Shown piece by piece: positions 14,117 to 15,346 of a stretch of 15,346 bases of DNA. The notes beneath the pieces are model-generated. The model saw only the letters and a program-made list of their open reading frames with translations, did not search any database and had not been told where the DNA came from. The translations under genes were made by a program, and so were the position numbers. Each line of letters begins with the position of its first letter. The stretch's first letter is position 1. Location: assembly GCA_910588135.1 (NCBI GenBank), contig CAJUOT010000056.1, forward strand, positions 1 through 15,346, given 5' to 3'. The stretch comes from an uncultured Oscillospiraceae bacterium. GTDB lineage: Bacteria; Bacillota; Clostridia; Oscillospirales; Oscillospiraceae.

Positions 14117-14146
14117 ATTATATCACAAGCCGGTGGAAAAAGACAA
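14117..14146 (-). promoter_or_regulatory. Predicted sigma-A-type promoter of the phosphorelay operon
   Basis: On the minus strand TATAAT (14117-14122) is a consensus -10 with TGA before it, giving an extended -10. TTGTCT (14141-14146) is a 4/6 -35 at 18-base spacing. Transcription would start near 14110, about 68 bases before the TTG start of the response regulator. Confidence 0.75.
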
Positions 14147-14200
14147 GCTGATTTTCCTAAATACGGCAGCTCGGGGCGGAAGAAAAATTTCCCACGCATC

Positions 14201-14229
14201 TTTACATTTTCCTGTCTCTGGTATACAAT
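14201..14229 (+). promoter_or_regulatory. Predicted sigma-A-type promoter of the MBL-fold nuclease gene
   Basis: TTTACA (14201-14206) and TACAAT (14224-14229) each match the sigma-A consensus at 5 of 6 positions and are 17 bases apart. The start would be near 14236, about 45 bases before the ATG. It diverges from the phosphorelay promoter. Confidence 0.7.
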
Positions 14230-14280
14230 GAAAATTGACAAAACTACACAATTCCCATTGGCGCATGGAGGTGCTTTTTG

Positions 14281-15346
14281 ATGAAACTCACATTTTTCGG
14301 CGCGGCCAAGGCGGTCACCGGCAGCTGTCACTGCGTGGAGGTCAACGGCCATAAGGTGCTCATCGACTGCGGGCTCCAGCAGGGCCGGGACGAGCGGGAC
14401 AACCGGGAGCTGGATTTCACCCCCGGCTACATCGACGACGTGGTGGTCACCCACGCCCACATCGACCACTCGGGCCGCATTCCCCTGCTGGTGAAGCAGG
14501 GCTTCGCGGGCAACATCTACTGCACCCGTCTGACGGCCCAGCTGCTGAGCATCATGCTGCGGGACTCCGCCCAGATTCAGGAGAACGACGCGGCCTATGA
14601 GAACCAGAAGGGAAAGCGGGCGGGCAAGCCCCCCGTGGAGCCGCTGTACACCCTGGTGGACGTGGAGAAGGCCCTGCGGCACATCGTCACCTGCGAATAC
14701 GGCCAGGAGCTGGAGGTTGCCGACGGGATCAAGATCCGGTTCGTGGACGCGGGCCACCTGCTGGGCTCCGCCTGTGTGGAGATGTGGCTCACCGAGCAGG
14801 GCTTCACCAAGAAGATCGTGTTCTCCGGCGACATCGGCAACCGCAAGCAGCCCATTATCCGCTCCCCCCAGCCCATCACCGAGGCCGACTACGTGGTCAC
14901 CGAGAGCACCTACGGCGACCGGCTGCACAATGTAAAGGAAAAGCCCAACTACGCCGACGACCTGGCCCGAGTCATCGACGAGACCCTGTCCAAGGGGGGC
15001 AATCTGGTCATCCCCTCCTTCGCCGTGGGCCGCACCCAGGAGCTTTTGTACTTCATCCGGGAGATCAAGGAGCAGGGGCTGGTGGACTGCGACCCGGATT
15101 TCCAGGTCTATGTTGATTCCCCCCTGGCGGGGGCGGCCACCGAGATTTTCTCCGGCGACCTCACCGGCTACCTGGACGAGGAGGCGGTGGAGCACCTGCG
15201 GGGCGGGGCGCTGTTCCGCTTCCCCGGGCTGAACATCACCGAGAGCACCGAGGAGTCCCGGGAGCTGAACCTGGACCCCCGGCCCAAGGTCATCATCTCC
15301 GCCTCCGGTATGTGCGACGCGGGCCGTATCCGCCACCACTTGAAGC
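14281..15346 (+). CDS. MBL-fold / beta-CASP metallo-hydrolase, RNA-processing nuclease type (partial, 3' end outside the window)
   Basis: This is the N-terminal 355 residues of a zinc-dependent MBL-fold enzyme of the CPSF73-like beta-CASP group, whose members usually cut RNA. The metal site is clear: HxHxDH at H58, H60, D62 and H63, then H159 in GHLLGSA and D184 in SGDIGN. The beta-CASP insert begins near residue 200, with motif A acid E208 in TESTYGD. Further on are FAVGRTQELL and SASGMCDAGRIRHH, with H352/H353 as the candidate motif B histidine. GGAGG at 14267-14271 is 9 bases from ATG. It is divergent from the phosphorelay operon and probably unrelated in function. The substrate cannot be told from the sequence, and the C-terminal RMMBL part lies beyond the window. 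Confidence 0.94.
   Translation, partial: MKLTFFGAAKAVTGSCHCVEVNGHKVLIDCGLQQGRDERDNRELDFTPGYIDDVVVTHAHIDHSGRIPLLVKQGFAGNIYCTRLTAQLLSIMLRDSAQIQENDAAYENQKGKRAGKPPVEPLYTLVDVEKALRHIVTCEYGQELEVADGIKIRFVDAGHLLGSACVEMWLTEQGFTKKIVFSGDIGNRKQPIIRSPQPITEADYVVTESTYGDRLHNVKEKPNYADDLARVIDETLSKGGNLVIPSFAVGRTQELLYFIREIKEQGLVDCDPDFQVYVDSPLAGAATEIFSGDLTGYLDEEAVEHLRGGALFRFPGLNITESTEESRELNLDPRPKVIISASGMCDAGRIRHHLK

Larger units (their letters stand above)
14043..14280. other. Divergent intergenic region between phosphorelay operon and MBL gene
   Basis: This 238-base stretch holds two divergent sigma-A-like promoters (14117-14146 minus, 14201-14229 plus) and about 50 bases between them that are free of recognised elements. 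No RNA gene or repeat was seen. Confidence 0.7.

Noticed and set aside
13801..15339. Minus-strand frame of 512 codons across the MBL gene and the response regulator start
   Set aside because: It crosses the divergent intergenic region and its two promoters, and lies antisense to the clearly conserved MBL-fold protein.

Overview
The window looks like a high-GC member of the Clostridia (Bacillota), possibly an Oscillospiraceae-type gut anaerobe. The genus cannot be named from this sequence alone. The clues are strong AGGAGG-type ribosome binding sites, sigma-A-like promoters with extended -10 boxes, tightly packed genes, and the Bacillus/Clostridium-style flagellar gene order. No transposon, phage gene, CRISPR array, rRNA or tRNA was seen.

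Layout. Positions 1-8624 (minus strand, read right to left) hold the early part of a flagellar operon: flgB, flgC, fliE, fliF, fliG, fliH, fliI, fliJ, fliK and flgD. flgD runs off the left edge. These genes build the proximal rod, MS ring, rotor, export ATPase complex, hook-length ruler and hook cap. Positions 8625-8986 are non-coding. They hold a sigma-A-like promoter overlapped by interlocking palindromes, an untranslated leader of about 215 bases with two dyads, and the terminator of the next operon. Positions 8987-14042 (minus) hold a three-gene phosphorelay operon joined by ATGA overlaps. Its order is a response regulator (REC, HD-GYP, PAS-like, GGDEF), a stand-alone Hpt protein, and a membrane hybrid histidine kinase with two receivers. 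Positions 14043-14280 hold divergent promoters. From 14281 to the right edge (plus strand) lies the 5' part of an MBL-fold/beta-CASP nuclease gene.

How the parts may work together. The kinase can in principle pass phosphate His-Asp-His-Asp through the Hpt protein to a regulator carrying both a c-di-GMP cyclase domain and a c-di-GMP phosphodiesterase domain. Because c-di-GMP commonly controls motility, the position next to the flagellar operon suggests that the relay tunes flagellar activity. This is inference from location. The two operons share orientation and a near-identical extended -10 element, but a good intrinsic terminator separates them.

Several starts were chosen from ribosome binding site spacing rather than maximal frame length: flgB at 8624, fliF at 7289, fliG at 5593, fliH at 4509 (TTG), fliI at 3564 and the response regulator at 14042 (TTG). 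The fliF/fliG and fliG/fliH junctions both have 8-base overlaps. The most unusual features are the dual c-di-GMP regulator in a self-contained relay, the palindrome-covered flagellar promoter with its long leader, and the hairpins in the fliH-fliI and fliJ-fliK gaps.
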